Source of the DNA: Codonopsis lanceolata
Lineage: Eukaryota; Streptophyta; Magnoliopsida; Asterales; Campanulaceae
Reading direction: 5' to 3'
DNA length: 64,000 nucleotides
Assembly (NCBI GenBank): GCA_013146195.2
Contig: CM028380.1
Span: 87,050,049 to 87,114,048, forward strand
Shown here: positions 1 to 12,130 of the stretch, piece after piece
How positions within the stretch are numbered: position 1 is the stretch's first letter
Layout of the letters: every line of letters starts with the position of its first letter
The notes under the pieces: generated by a model
The model's database searches: none
Told to the model about the DNA's origin: nothing
The model's input: the letters and a program-made list of their open reading frames with translations, nothing else
Translations under genes and position numbers: made by a program

Positions 1-2
1 AC

Positions 3-47
3 TTGTTCGAGAATTCTGGTATGAATTTAGGGACTAAATTCCTTTAA
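3..47 (+). CDS. C-terminal tail of a gypsy polyprotein (partial)
   Basis: An open frame enters from the left edge and ends at TAA 45-47, eleven bases or so before an LTR. In Ty3/gypsy elements the pol/chromodomain frame ends just before the polypurine tract, so this is inferred to be the last 14 codons of such a polyprotein. No domain is visible in so short a piece; the assignment rests on position alone. Confidence 0.45.
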   Translation: MFENSGMNLGTKFL

Positions 48-58
48 GTGGGGGAGGA
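48..58 (+). other. Polypurine tract of the left-edge gypsy element
   Basis: The purine-rich run GTGGGGGAGGA lies directly before the LTR start TGTGATAACCC. This is the expected plus-strand primer site for reverse transcription and shows that the following LTR is a 3' LTR rather than a solo LTR. Confidence 0.7.
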
Positions 59-3053
59 TGTGATAACCCAAACCCATTTCGTGTTTGTCATCATTATAAC
101 ATGTTTATAATAGGTCTTGACATGCTAGAGACTTCATTTCATTCATACCATGTTTGCATTGAGTTGGTTGAGAGTTTAGAAGCATTGTTGCTTCGTTTGA
201 GCCTTAGAGTTTCTCGGGATTGCCTTCGTTGCTTGTATTGTTTGTGTTTTCAACTTGCGAGAAGTTCATTTGAGTTCTAAACCGAGTGTACTAGTATTTC
301 ACGTGCTTGCATCATTGTTCATAGACTTCTTTCATTTGGAAATAAGATGACCAACATATTACTTCACATATTCAGTCCGGTTTTGGGTAAACTTCGGGAA
401 AATTCTGGTACCAATCTACTAAAGAGAATTTTATAAAAATTTAGTATGTTTTACCTACATATGTGAGGATACTCCCTGTAAAATATGGTATTTTTCCAAG
501 GTTTATAAGTACCTCATTTAGGTCTTGACTTACGTCTGTGCCAGAATTCTATTTTCAGGAAATCAGCTTCTGTACTTGAACTTGTAGTAGCCATACTTTG
601 ATAAATATAAGTCCAAATTGAGTAATTTAAAAGGCTAAAATATAGTTTAAAGAGTCTAGTTTCATAGAAATCAATAATGACCTCATTTGGTGGTGTGAGC
701 TATTTTAGGTCGATTTTACAAGATTAACTGTCTGTTTTCCAAAATCTGGTTTTGTGAGTTTTGAGTGGATTTGGCTATTGACTCTTGAACCCTTGGCCCT
801 TGGACGTCATTGTGACTCAAAGCCACCTTTGTTGACTTGTCTAAGACCCTTGTGAACCCTTGGATCATGGCCTATCAATGGTCTTCATGCCTTAGCCAAT
901 AGAAAGCCTCTTAATCACTTCACTTGGATTAGGGACTTCTTGGGAAGTATATAAACACAAAATGCATCCCTTCCAGCCATTTTTGTTCATCCATAACCAG
1001 AGATTCAGATACATAGCTCCAAATTTCGTCCATGGAGGTCACACCAACTTGAGAGATCATTTCCCGGAGATCCGGTGGTCCGATCGTCGAACCGAGACCG
1101 CCAAATCGAAGCTCTCGATCTTCTCTACAACAATCCTCTCTTTAATCAACCTTTCCTCCATTAATCATAGGACTAAGGTGAGTGACAATTCCCAGAATTT
1201 TCATGTTCAATAATATAGCATGACCCCTTCATTATAGTTGTTCTAGGGTTGATTATGAACACCTTTTGTGAAGACAAAACTTCCAATTCAACATATAAAA
1301 TATGTGTATGATTTTATGAAATCTCTATGAAGTTATGATTTTGACATTTATTAAAGCATGAATGTTGTTTGTATTAAGCTTGGGAATAACTCTTGTGAAA
1401 GAATTCAGTTCAATTCAAGGTTTAACAAAATCGCCGAAACTAGGGTTTGAAACTCGAGATTGTGTTTAAGGCTAGTTTAAGAACATGAACGGCTTAGTTA
1501 TCGAGTTCTAAATGAACGGAGAACTTAGAAAAGGGCAATGTGATACATATAGTATCAATACTCTTCTTGGTTGAAATGTAGTAAAACTCACCGGAGTTGA
1601 AATTAGGGAGTTATGAACAATAACGACTCCACAATCAATCCCTACGACGAATGTAGTTCGTTAGACTAATGAATTAGCTTACGATACTTTGAGATGGATT
1701 GATGCTTATGCCTTGATGTTTGTGTGCTTTTAAGACTCGATTGAGTTCTTATGCGGTTTATGTGATCGTGTGAAGTAAATGCATGATTGAGAGCATGTTG
1801 TAGAATAATGTATCTATTTGACATGTTGAATTCGCTCTTGTCGAATTCTTGTGTGATTCCTTAAATGAGTAAACAACTACTTGTTGAATAAGTTCGCTCT
1901 TGTCGAACTTATTCCTTATTTGAGATTTCATGACGAGTAAACATCTACTTGGCATTGCATGAGTCCAGCTGGCATATTTGGTTGAGTCAATGGTGTGACA
2001 ATGCATCGCCGTCACGAGTTATGGGACTCGTGATAGTGATGGGTTGTTATACCGGGTTTTATCACACACGCCTCCTTGTTGGCCACAGGTGGGAAGTAGC
2101 CCCTTTGTTGTAACCAAGAGAGCACATTGGCCTGTCTAAGTACCATGGAGAGAGCTTGGTACCCGAGTAGAGAGCTCGGCACTTTGATACACTCATCACG
2201 GGTATCATTGGCACGAATATTAACGCTGTGTATTGCAGGAGCTACGTAGCGGCACCGGTTCCATAACATATCCTCCTTATATGTGATTTACTTTTTAGCA
2301 CTTATGTGAAACAACGTGCTACCATGGATATGTGATTTAAGTGTTTATTAAATGAATACTTTGAGTGACTTGATATTAAAGATGATATCTTGCTATGAAT
2401 GTTGCATAATGCCATGACATGCATAATTGTTAACTCACAAAGTCTTTATGACTTACCCCCTCCCTTTTACTGCTTTAGATCCGAGCCGTTCAGGTACCGC
2501 TCGTTGAGGTGTAGCAGGATTCTCGCTTGTCCGTGATCGCACGCGACGAGGTTGTGGTTATTAGATGTCCTTATTTTGTTCTCTTTTGTAAGGACGTTGG
2601 GTTTAGCAAGTCATTTAGACTTTGCTTGGGAACTTGGTTTTATGTCTATACTTGTAGTTCATGTATCCTATTTTTGAGTGCCGGCGCATGTACGCCGAGC
2701 CTTGTATAGCTGTAGTATGGTTCATCTGTTTTAAATCTTCCGCTGGGCATTACTTTAGCTCTTATTTATTTATGTTGTTTCTCCGGCATGTTGTAGCCGT
2801 TGAGGTATATTTGCATGAACTGCGTAGTGTTGGGTTCCGGTAGTAAAGTCGCCAATGAATTGATATACTTGTCTTTAATTGTTATATCAGGTTTAAAAAG
2901 TTTAAAAGATTCCGACCTTTAGGTGCCGAGTCGCGCTTCATCTGAAATGTTGCGACACGTCGTTTTCTATAATTGAGTCGTTGCATGTATTGTTGTCCTA
3001 TTTGGACGACTTGACTTGTGATTCCACCTCGGGGTCCGGGTTGGGTCGTCACA
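59..3053 (+). mobile_element. 3' LTR (about 3 kb) of a Ty3/gypsy, probably Tekay/Del-type, element
   Basis: The segment begins TGTGATAACCC right after a polypurine tract and ends GGGTCGTCACA, giving TG...CA termini. The solo LTRs at 13951-16510 and 32598-36549 start and end in a similar way and share internal blocks (for example the stretch around 380-410 and 33130-33160, GGTAAACTTCGGGAAAATTC), so the three are related. LTRs of 2.5-4 kb beginning this way are typical of Tekay/Del chromoviruses, which is an inference. A TATA-like box is at 948. The rest of the element lies left of the window. I see no credible gene inside; short ORFs here are chance frames. Confidence 0.8.
948..956 (+). promoter_or_regulatory. 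TATA-like box in the left LTR
   Basis: TATATAAAC occurs about 890 bases into the LTR, in the position expected for the U3/R promoter of a long plant LTR. No functional evidence. Confidence 0.4.
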
Positions 3054-3394
3054 AGGGCAGCCTAGGCAAAAGTCAGAGAAATAAAAAGAATATATAGGAG
3101 AAAAGGAGAGGAAATGCAATTTCTGAATCCTCAGCATCTGACCTCCAGCCTGCCAAAGTTTTCAGCCTATGCAGGGTCTCGACTGACTAAAGAAAAAAAA
3201 ACCACGGCATAGCTTGTGTAAAACATCTAAATATAATATAAAACAGGTCATATGGTGCAACTTAGGAATAATTGCCTAAGACGTTTAAGATTGTGCATTT
3301 ATGCCTGAACATTTGTCTATTACTACTTGCTACCTATATCCCCCATGTTCCCCCCAACTATCCTTTTATTACAAATTAGCCTCGAAACGGTCCA
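3054..3394. other. Non-coding flank, nothing recognised
   Basis: This stretch lies between the left LTR and the broken minus-strand ORF. It has A-rich runs and no open frame or repeat that I can assign. Confidence 0.4.
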
Positions 3395-4241
3395 TTAGCG
3401 CCTGCGACGTCCGCCCAACCGGGACCATATACTTCTGCGAGGCACAGAAGAGGCTCCAGTCTCACCAGTGTGAGAACCACCAGAAGTGTCCTCATCTTCT
3501 TCATCATCAGCATCCTCATTGTCCTGAATAGCCGAACGACTTGGGCCAGCGCCGTTATCCCTATAGGCAGTGCTTCGTCTGCCAGCCTGAGGGGGAACAG
3601 CCTCACCTGCTTGCCGGGGATTGCTTCGCCGACTTGCATTGCTCAGACGAGGAGGCGTATTACTGAGGCCTGCCTTATTTGGATCAGGAGCCATCCGGGC
3701 ACCAAGGCCATGCACCCGCCTGAAGTCCTCCTGCAGAGCCTGAGGAACTACTCCCTGAGCTTTCCAAATCCTCGCATATCTCCATTAGGCGAGCATCCAA
3801 GTGACTGTTCACACGTCGGTCCACCATCCGCCTCAATGCATGCCTAATAACGCGGGAATGGCCCTCGGCAGCCACTAGCACCCATGACAGATATTCATGC
3901 GACAAAAGCATATATTCAGAATAGACATAAGCTGCCTCTCGCGAATCAAAATCAAGCTGCCATATGTTGCCGATAAGGGTGCCTACATCCCTATCTATCT
4001 CCAGCTCTTCAGCTAGAAGACAGCTCACATTTGGGATAATCTGCTCTCTGCCGAACTGGCGAAGGACCCTGTACGCCAGATAAAATGAGGTGTGCTCAAG
4101 ACCCGGCAGAATAACCTGGGCATAGACCCCGGAATACATAAAGAAGTTGCAGATCCGCAAGTGGCTGATAACCCATATGATTTACATGGAGCCAATGCGC
4201 AAGAAATACTTAATCCAGTCAGACTCCGAAAAGTTAGTCTC
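3395..4241 (-). pseudogene. Unrecognised broken ORF truncated by CACTA-1
   Basis: Minus-strand coding-like sequence runs from the CACTA boundary (4241) down to 3395. One frame (4160-3684) encodes about 158 residues with helical, charged character (motif GNIWQLDFDSREAAYVYSEY), followed after an apparent frameshift near 3715 by a Ser/Gly/Arg-rich, acidic tail ending in an Arg-rich stretch at 3395. The frame extends upstream of 4160 to the transposon edge, with an in-frame stop near 4185, so CACTA-1 inserted inside it. I do not recognise the family. In this setting a retroelement gag-like or accessory ORF is most likely, but a host gene cannot be excluded. The missing N-terminal part should lie on the far side of the CACTA element. 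Confidence 0.4.
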
Positions 4242-4254
4242 CACTACTAGAAAA

Positions 4255-4815
4255 ATGACCTTTAGCAACTGAATTTTCTGTTGCTAAAGTCAGAATTCCG
4301 TCGCTAATGGACTCTCAGCGACGAAATTTTTCTGTCGGTGGGCCGTCGGTGATAACGCATCGCAGATGTCCGACTGACCAATTTCGGTCGCTAAAGGTTA
4401 ATATCAGCGACATAAATTTTGGTCGCTAAAGGCTTTTAAAAAAGAATTAAATTTTAATTACAGCGACGGAAATTTCCGTCGCTAAAGGCTTTTAAAAAAT
4501 AATTAAATTTTAATTTCAGCGACGGAAATTTCCGTCGCTAAAGGATTTTAAAAATAATTTAATTTTAATTTCAGCGATGGAAATTGGATTTTAAAAATAA
4601 TTAAATTTTAATTTCAGTGACGGAAATTTCCGTCGCTAAAGGATTTTGAAAAATAATTAAATTTTAATTTCAGTGACGGAAATTTCCGTCGCTAAAGGAT
4701 TTTAAAAAATAATTAAATTGTAATTTTAGCGACGGAAATTTCTATCGCTAAAGGCTTTTAAAAAATAATTAAATTTTAATTTCAGCGACGGAAATTTCCA
4801 TCGCTAATAATGGAA
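4255..4815. repeat. Subterminal palindrome array of CACTA-1
   Basis: Units of roughly 60-70 bp repeat about seven times. Each carries AGCGACGGAAATTTCCGTCG, a near-perfect palindrome, followed by an AT-rich spacer (GGCTTTTAAAAAATAATTAA). En/Spm elements have such subterminal repeats as binding sites for the TnpA-type protein; that role here is by analogy. Some units have lost half of the palindrome (near 4575) or carry point changes. Confidence 0.85.
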
Positions 4816-4989
4816 AAAAAATTTAAAAAAATAACACAAAAATATTACCATTATAAATTTTTGTACCTGATAATATAACAATTAATACAAAATAAAAAAT
4901 ACTATAAAACCAATTTTAAAACATCAAACTCTAAATGTTATTACATCGAAGTACCAAATATATGCATACAAAATCAAACAATATCAATG

Positions 4990-7655
4990 TTTCAACTTCA
5001 AACAGTACCAATAATCAAAATGGGGGAGGGGGGGCTGATCCTGGAAGAGATTTCTGGGATGAAAAGGGGACCCGATACTACTAGAGGGAGTGTTCGAAGA
5101 CCCATGCATCTATTGTGCCATGCTTCGCATTGTCGCCATTATTTCTGCAAGTTGTCACTCGTTTTGTTCCCGATATTCCGCAGCCAAATGTTGTTCCTCA
5201 GCCAAGCGTGCTTCCAAAGTCTCTATCCTCGAAAGCTGCTGAGTGTTGGGCCTAATATCAAACGAGCGACGTGCCGACGATGCGCATTACAGCCCATGGT
5301 CCCCCATTCTGAACACTCTATCTCCCCTTTTTTTCGTCCTTCAAGGGCCAAATCTTAACAAACCTGAGGAAAAAATGAAATGGGCTGGGTAGGGGGCTGG
5401 GTAGGGTCAGCATCTTCCTCCAATACCCTCGACTTATATCCAAACTACCAATAAAATAAACAAATATTATCATATACACAATATAATAAACATAAATAAA
5501 TTTACATATTCAAAAGAAAGTCTTTCAATTATAGTTTACTTACAAATGTCGATGCTGATCTATCATCAAGCCACTGCGAAGGGTCATCGACAGACGTACT
5601 GGGCCTAGTATGTGTACTAACAAACACATCAAGAAAATTGACGTTGCCATATTCCCTTTCCTACAATCATTATAATTATTTTAGTTAAACCAAATAACAT
5701 AATTTCATGGCATTTCCTTGAACACACCCTATTTGGTTTCGAAGTCAATTAAACTGATTTCATAGCATCAACATGGCTACCCAGCTAACAAACATACATA
5801 AAACAATGTTTAAGCATTAATTAATACACTAAATTTACACTAACACCCCCTTTGTTTCTTACCATTTACACTAACACCCCCTACGTACATATAGTTATCT
5901 TCTTTGCTTTCAAAGTCGATTAAACTAAAGCCATGGATTTCATAGCATTAACATGGCTACCCAGCTAACAAACGTACATAAATCGATGTTTAAACATTAA
6001 TACATTAAATTTACACTAACACCCCCAACGTACATACAGTTATAAATTTTGTTTGGTTTCAAAGTCAATTAAACTAAAACTATGGATTTCATAGCATCAA
6101 CATGGCTACCCAAAATCAATACACTTAATTTACACTAACACCCCTTTATTTCTTACCATTTACACTAACACCCATCAACGTACAAACAATTATCTTTTTT
6201 GGTTTCAAAATCAATTAAACTACAACCATGGATTTCATAGCATCAACATGGCTACCCAACTAACAAACGTACATAAATTGATGTTTAAGCATTAATATAC
6301 TAAATTTACACTAACACCACCTTTATTTCTTATCATTTACACTAACACCCCCAACGTATATATAGTTATCTTCTTTGCTTTCAAAGTCTATTAAACTAAA
6401 ATCATGGATTTCATAGCATCAACAATGCTACACAGCTAACAAACGTATATAAATCAATGTTTAAGCATTAATACACTAACACCCCCTTTATTTCTTACTA
6501 TTTACATAACACCCCCCAAACGTACATATAGTTATCTTTTTTGGCTTCAAAGCCAATTAAACTACAACCATGGATTTCATAGCATCAACATGACTACCCA
6601 GTTAACAAACGTCCATAAATCGATGTTTAAACATTAATACACTAAATTTACACTAGCATACGTACCATACGCATATGATGCTCAGCTACATTTATTGTCC
6701 CCATCGTATGCTTCGTGCTACTCCCCGACGTGCTCAACCTATTTTGCGTAACCTGATTGGAGATTGCAGCGGCCTTCTCCGACCCAGTAAGTGCAAAACT
6801 CAGCAAACACTTCCTCGGTCATCCACGTCGGTCTCATAAGAGTTGCACGATTCTTCCAACATTCTTTTTTTGTGTTACCTATTAAAAATATAATCATCTC
6901 ATTAACATATAATGATAAACATTATAAAATTAAGCTAAGGATAGATAAATGTGTTACCTATTAAAAATTTAGTCATCTCATAAACACATAATGATAGCAT
7001 TATAATATTAAGCCAAGGATAGATAAATGTGTTACCGATATGATGCGTACATAATTTGCTGCATTGAGCAATGAAAACAGCCTTTATCATGGCCTCCTCA
7101 TAGTCCTCCGTCCATGTATATTTCAACTACAATATAAAAATAGAATTATAACATTTTAATTACAAACTGACATTTAATAAAAATAAAAAATATTAAGACA
7201 TTACCTTGAAGGCCTCCCAAATATTTTCCTTCTCCTCGTTGGACAACTTTGTATACGAGGGCCAAAACTCACGGAGTACTCGACGCTGCCAATACTCCCC
7301 AATCAAATTGTCGGGTGAAGGGTATGCACCTACAAACCTGCCAAGTATATTTATACAATAACGAATTAACTTAAATGTTAATGAATTTTATATTAAAAAA
7401 AACAAATTATATCAAACTAAAGAATAGTACTTACTGATTGTAATTGGGAGATAAATAGACATATATCCTCCCATCGGAATCGAAACCACTAGAAGTCGTA
7501 GTACCTGTTCCGGAGGAGGAGCCTGTATGCCTGTCTCCACCGGACTCTGCACAGCCATCAATCATATCAACAGAGCGGGACGGTTGCGTCCCAGTGATCA
7601 AGGAAAATAAACGACGGGTCTTCTTACCCGCTCTTGAAGGTCTAGACGAACTCAT
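4990..7655 (-). pseudogene. Transposase_24-like (Ptta/En/Spm) second gene of CACTA-1, broken
   Basis: This is the accessory CACTA gene, whose family (Pfam Transposase_24) is thought to bind the element ends. Exons on the minus strand: 7655-7435 (start in MSSSRPSRAGKK, end SPNYNQ, GTAAGT donor), 7337-7205 (FVGAYPSPDNLIGEYWQRRV, GT/AG borders), 7127 to about 7039 (LKYTWTEDYEEAMIKAVF), about 6880-6664 (KECWKNRATLMRPTW then SEKAAAISNQVTQNRLSTSG), about 5660-5545 (DVFVSTHTRPSTSVDDPSQW), and a coiled-coil-like tail (RIETLEARLAEEQHLAAEYR) near 5270-5100. A one-base frameshift lies in the fourth exon near 6790, and two in-frame stops lie in the tail near 5152 and 5107. Splice borders were read by eye. 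The intron between 5660 and 6664 holds a minisatellite. Confidence 0.75.
5728..6660. repeat. Minisatellite in an intron of the CACTA-1 second gene
   Basis: About six imperfect tandem copies of a 145-175-bp unit are seen. Landmarks are ATGGATTTCATAGCATCAAC (5932, 6082, 6228, 6404, 6571), GGCTACCCAGCTAACAAACG and TTTACACTAACACCCCC. It lies wholly between two recognisable exons. Confidence 0.8.
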
Positions 7656-7852
7656 CTCTAAATACAATAAAAATATAAAACTTAAGCAATAGAAAACAAT
7701 ACATTGACAAATTTTCTTACAATGCTCGGACACATAAATTTAAAGCTTTAAAGATCTAAAGCAATCACAATATAGTTAACTTGTCGAATAACTAATACAT
7801 AAATTATAAGAGTATGATCATTGTTAAGTACATATTTTGAGATGTTAAACTA

Positions 7853-10800
7853 TTATGAATCTTCTTCCTCATCCTCATCACCGGACTCTGAATTACTACA
7901 AAACTCAAGTTCTTCTTCATCATCTTCTTCAGACTCTGATGAATCAAACTCTGGTTCCTCTTCCTTTTCCTCTTTCTCTTCCTCTTCCTCTTCTTCTGAT
8001 TCATCAATATCAATGTGTGCGAGATGACCTGAACGAGGCAGAGGAGGTGGCAAATTCACTAGCAAGAAATCCTCCTCGGGTTCATCAACATTTTGAGGAA
8101 TATGAGTGGCCTCATCCAATGGATGATTAGCTGATGAAGCGTTAGGTGGTACTGGCATTTCATCCTCTTGATAGGGTGTTTCTAATGTCGACTTTGTAGT
8201 TGTATGTTCATCAATCATACTTCTAGCCTTAGTCTTCCAAACAGCCCACCATCCGCTTAACTCAGATCACCGACGAGGGTTGGGTGTCATGTATACCTGT
8301 TGTGCTTGAGATGCTAAGATGAAGACGTCGTCGCCGACGTGTCTGGACGAGTCCTTTACATAGACGAGGTCAAATATGGCATACTTCTTAATACCTCGCA
8401 AAGCATCTCACCACTCACAATTAAACAGGACAACATTGTTTCCACCCAAATACTCCAACTCGAGTACTTCTTTAAGGACATAGTAATACTCAAGATTTCC
8501 TTTAAGAGTCACACCGCTATTCCACGTTAATTTTGACTCCCTATAAGTTTTGGTATGAAAAATGTAGCCATTCACAAAATAACCGTAGTATAAATTAACG
8601 TTCAAGCATGGATCTGCTGCTAAATGTTTTAACCTCGCAGCTTTGGCACCACCCAGATGTTCAGCTATCTATAAAACAATATGTAACCAATGCTCAGCTA
8701 CAATTTTAAGATTGAATGTTTTAAAAATTGTATGGACAAATTTAAATGAAATGATATATTTATATATTTCCTTAGCCAACTTCGAAATTCTTTGTCTGTC
8801 CTAATCGTGATGAGTTCTGGAGATAAATCTCGAGCTAAATCTTCAAACATTCTGTAATAGGATTGAACAAGGCATTTCATATATATGAAGGTAAACATTC
8901 ATAATTTAATCAATGAGGCGTAAACATAACTTACTTCACATATTCCTCAACCTCGTCACAGTTAAGAAGAACATTGAGTGAGATCGTGTCAAACTCCTTG
9001 GTGGTTAGCATACGCGTACCAACCAGTTTACCAAGGAATCGACCAGGGGATGAAAATACAGAGATGCTTCCATTAGACACCGGATAACCACCATCATAAT
9101 TACGTCCAACCCTAGTCAATCTCGTATCAACATCACGATGAAAATATGTTCCGGCAAAGGCAACAATCTCATCTATAATAACAGCCTCTGAAATTGAAGC
9201 CTCAACCTTGGCCCTATTGCTCATCTTCCTCTTCAATTGTCCTAGATACCTAAAAGTCATTTGTAATTAAAACATAAATAATGTTAAAGAAGGTATTGTT
9301 AACGCTCAAATTATCTAAAAATAGAATAAATTCAATTATCTCTCAAATGGATACATCCATCTGTATTGAACTGGACCACCGACTCTAGCTTTGTATGCCA
9401 AGTGGACCAGTAAATGCTCCATAGAATCGAAGAACGAAGGAGGAAATATCTTGTCAAGGTTGCACAAAGTGACTACAATGCTCTCGTTGAGCGTTTTCAT
9501 GTCATCAACACGTAGTGTGGTAGATGTTAACGCTCGGAAAAACTCACTTAACTCTGTTAATGCCACCTAGATATTGTCAGGAAAGAGATCCCTGAGAGCA
9601 ATCGGAAGTAGTCTATCCAGCAAAACGTGGCAATCATGACTCTTCAAACCCTGCATTTTCCCTTCCTCTAGATTGACACAGTTACTAATGTTAGATGCAT
9701 AACCATCTGGAAGCCTTAAACTCTTGAGCCATTTCAAGATGTGTTGTTTGTTTTCCTTTGTAAGCACGTATTGAGCCATCGGTTTCACTGTTTTACCATT
9801 GACCTCAGCCAACTCTAACGCCGGTCGCCTACAAATTTCCTTAAGGTCCATTCGACCTTTGATTGTGTCTTTAGTTGCCTTGAAATCCATCAACGTGTTA
9901 AAAACATTATCAAACACATTCTTCTCAATGTGCATCACGTCAAGGTTATGTCGAATGAGATTAGTTTTCCAGTATGGCAACTCCCAAAATATACTCCTCT
10001 TGGTCCAGTTATGGGAAGTCCCAAACCCTTGAATTTTGTTCTTTGAAAACTGTTTCCCCCACCGAGGTTCGGGGGACAATCTAGATACCTCTCTATAGAC
10101 CGCTTCACCACTCAAACGAATCGGGGGCTCATCATGATCATTCTTGTTTGTCCACATCAACGCAACCTTCAGGATGGAATTCTCTCATTTGAAAGCATCC
10201 CACGTTTCTACCCCATCCTCCCAAAGTTGTTTCAATTCATCCATCAAAGGTCGGAGATAGACGTCAATGTTCTTTCCAGGGCTGTTTGGTCCAGGGATGA
10301 ATAAAGACAAGAACATGTAAGGATCACTCATACACAACCACGGGGAAAGATTGTAGACAGTGGCTATAACCGGCCAACAAGAATAAGATTTTGCCCTAGG
10401 ACCAAACGGATTGAAACCATCAGAGCAGATGCATAACCTTATATTTCTTGCTTCAGACACAAATTCGAGATAAGTATTATAAAAGTGTTTCCAAGCTTCC
10501 CCGTCACTAGGATGAATCAACACACCCTCTTCACGCGAACTTTCCTTATGACAACGCATTGCTTCTACAGTAGATTTAGATGCGTAGGGGCGTTGCAATC
10601 TTGGAATCAACGGCATGTAACGCAACTGCTTATGTGGTTTGTTTTTCTTGTGTTTTGAACTACCCCTCCGATTTGGCTTATATCTACTTTCTCCACAAAT
10701 TGAACAATTTGTCTTCGGTGCATCTTCCTTGTAAAATAGCATGCAATCATTCTTACACGCATCGATCTTTTCATAACATAGTCGAATCTGCCCAACCAAC

Positions 10801-11172
10801 TTCTTTGTCTCATAGAAGTTATTGACCATCTTATTCTCTTTCGGCAACAACCGCTTAATTGCTTTCATGATATGATTATAAGCAGACTGACTAATATTGC
10901 AATCAACCCTTATGTTAAGGAGCTCAGCTACAGCCTCCATATACTGATCTCACAACCTGGACAAACCTTCTCTTTTGCAGAGTCCATAACATCAATATAT
11001 TTCTTGGCTGTAGGAGTTGATTCCTACTCTTGGTTCCATGGCCAATCAAATTTAGGACCAGCTGCATCCCTAACCATATCTTTCATATTCAAAGGTGGTT
11101 CTACATCCACAATAATAGGATCGGGTTGAGGAGGTACATGAATATTCATTGGGGGATTATTTGAAACATTTG
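7853..11172 (-). pseudogene. CACTA tnp2 transposase, main and C-terminal part (broken)
   Basis: This is the catalytic CACTA transposase (Transposase_21 type), DDE-like by family knowledge. From right to left: linker with FDWPWNQE at 11050-11020; tnp2 core at 10940-10185 (CNDCMLFYKE near 10740, ICSDGFNPFGPRAKSYSCWP near 10400) and 10160-9567 (LIRHNLDVMHIEKNVFDNVF); DUF4218-like at 9566-9336 and 9255-8931 (GPVQYRWMYPFER, then YLGQLKRKM after a small intron); DUF4216-like at 8690-8270 (LKEVLELEYLGGNNVVLFNC); and a Glu/Ser/Asp-rich tail at 8218-7853. In-frame stops lie near 11022, at 10187-10185 and 9569-9567, near 8410 and near 8270, with a frameshift near 10945. Several stops look like Trp to TGA changes. 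The Ser-rich frames on the opposite strand at 7821-8130 are shadows. Confidence 0.88.
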
Positions 11173-12116
11173 TGATATGATTATAACCACCAACCAAGAA
11201 CCAAGATTGTCATAAGCAAGGGAGAGGCATTGGAAGCATGTAGATCAAGGTTCGAGGGTTCATATGAGCATGGATCGAGGTTCAAGGGTTCTAAAATGCA
11301 TAAAGTATGATTTGAAGATTCAAGAGTTCTATACAAACTTAATTCGTGGATTTATTGGAGATTCATGCTATTACAATGGCTACTCTACAAATTCAAACAT
11401 GTCTTGTGAAGCCTTAGATTTCATGGAAGATGACTTGAAGACTCAAGAAATGTTCGTTAATGTCATACAATGACTTTGGAAGCATTTGACAACTAAAGGA
11501 AGACTTTAGGGGGCCAAAATGCAACTTTTAAAATTAGGCCTTTACAAAAAACGGGATTTGTAGATTTTCCTTATTTTGGAGGATTTATGTTTCTTAAATA
11601 GATTAGGTAACTTACCTCATTGTTGCCTATATAGATTAGGTAAGTTGAGTAGTTTCCTAAGTGGATTTTAGGTAGTTTCCTAAGTTGATTCTAAGTAGTT
11701 TCTTAAGTTGATTCTACTTAGACTTTTCCTTTTACTTTTAGGTTTAGGATTCACAACCCATATAAATAAGGGTTGTGGCTTATTGTTTTGTAGACAACTT
11801 GATGATTATTGATTAATATAGTTTTTGAGTGTTTTTCAAAACCTCCTTGTTCTTCATTGAACTTGTGATTATTTGGTGAGAGGCTAATAATCGAAACCCG
11901 AACTTATCAATAGGATATCCATCCCTATTGTGGCGTTCTTCATTATACCAAGGTTCTTGTTTGTCTCGTAATTGGATCGCGGAGTACCACGTTCAATAAC
12001 GGATCGTAGCATTGGGTCAAGGTGTCACAATCCATCAATTCATTGACGTTCTTCGCTTGCCGTGCTGCGTGCTCTTTGATTCCTCCATCGTGAGTACGCG
12101 TCTAGGAATCATATCA
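11173..12116 (+). repeat. 5' LTR of element A (944 bp)
   Basis: It begins TGATATGATTATAACC and ends GGAATCATATCA, with short terminal inverted repeats (TGATATGATT/AATCATATCA). It matches the split 3' LTR at 18628-19103 plus 59594-60042. A TATA-like box is at 11761. Confidence 0.92.
11761..11768 (+). promoter_or_regulatory. TATA box of element A LTR
   Basis: TATAAATA sits about 590 bases into the LTR and is conserved in the 3' LTR copy at 59709-59716. It probably directs transcription of element A. Confidence 0.55.
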
Positions 12117-12118
12117 TT

Positions 12119-12130
12119 TGGTATCAGAGC
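12119..12130 (+). other. Primer binding site, initiator tRNA-Met type
   Basis: TGGTATCAGAGC starts two bases after the LTR. This 12-mer complements the 3' end of plant initiator tRNA-Met, the commonest plant LTR-element primer. Confidence 0.9.

Noticed and set aside
962..1213. Small ORF downstream of the TATA-like box in the left LTR
   Set aside because: It lies in the transcribed leader of the LTR, has no domain, and equivalent frames are not evident in the related solo LTRs.
4255..4815. CRISPR-like regularly spaced repeats
   Set aside because: Plant DNA; spacers are near-identical AT-rich sequence and the array abuts a CACTA terminus, so these are transposon subterminal repeats.
7821..8130. 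Ser-rich and Leu/Pro-rich plus-strand ORFs
   Set aside because: They are antisense shadows of the Glu/Ser/Asp-rich tail of the minus-strand tnp2 gene.
12119..12130. Possible tRNA-Met gene fragment
   Set aside because: Only the 12-base primer binding complement is present directly after an LTR; no tRNA body.
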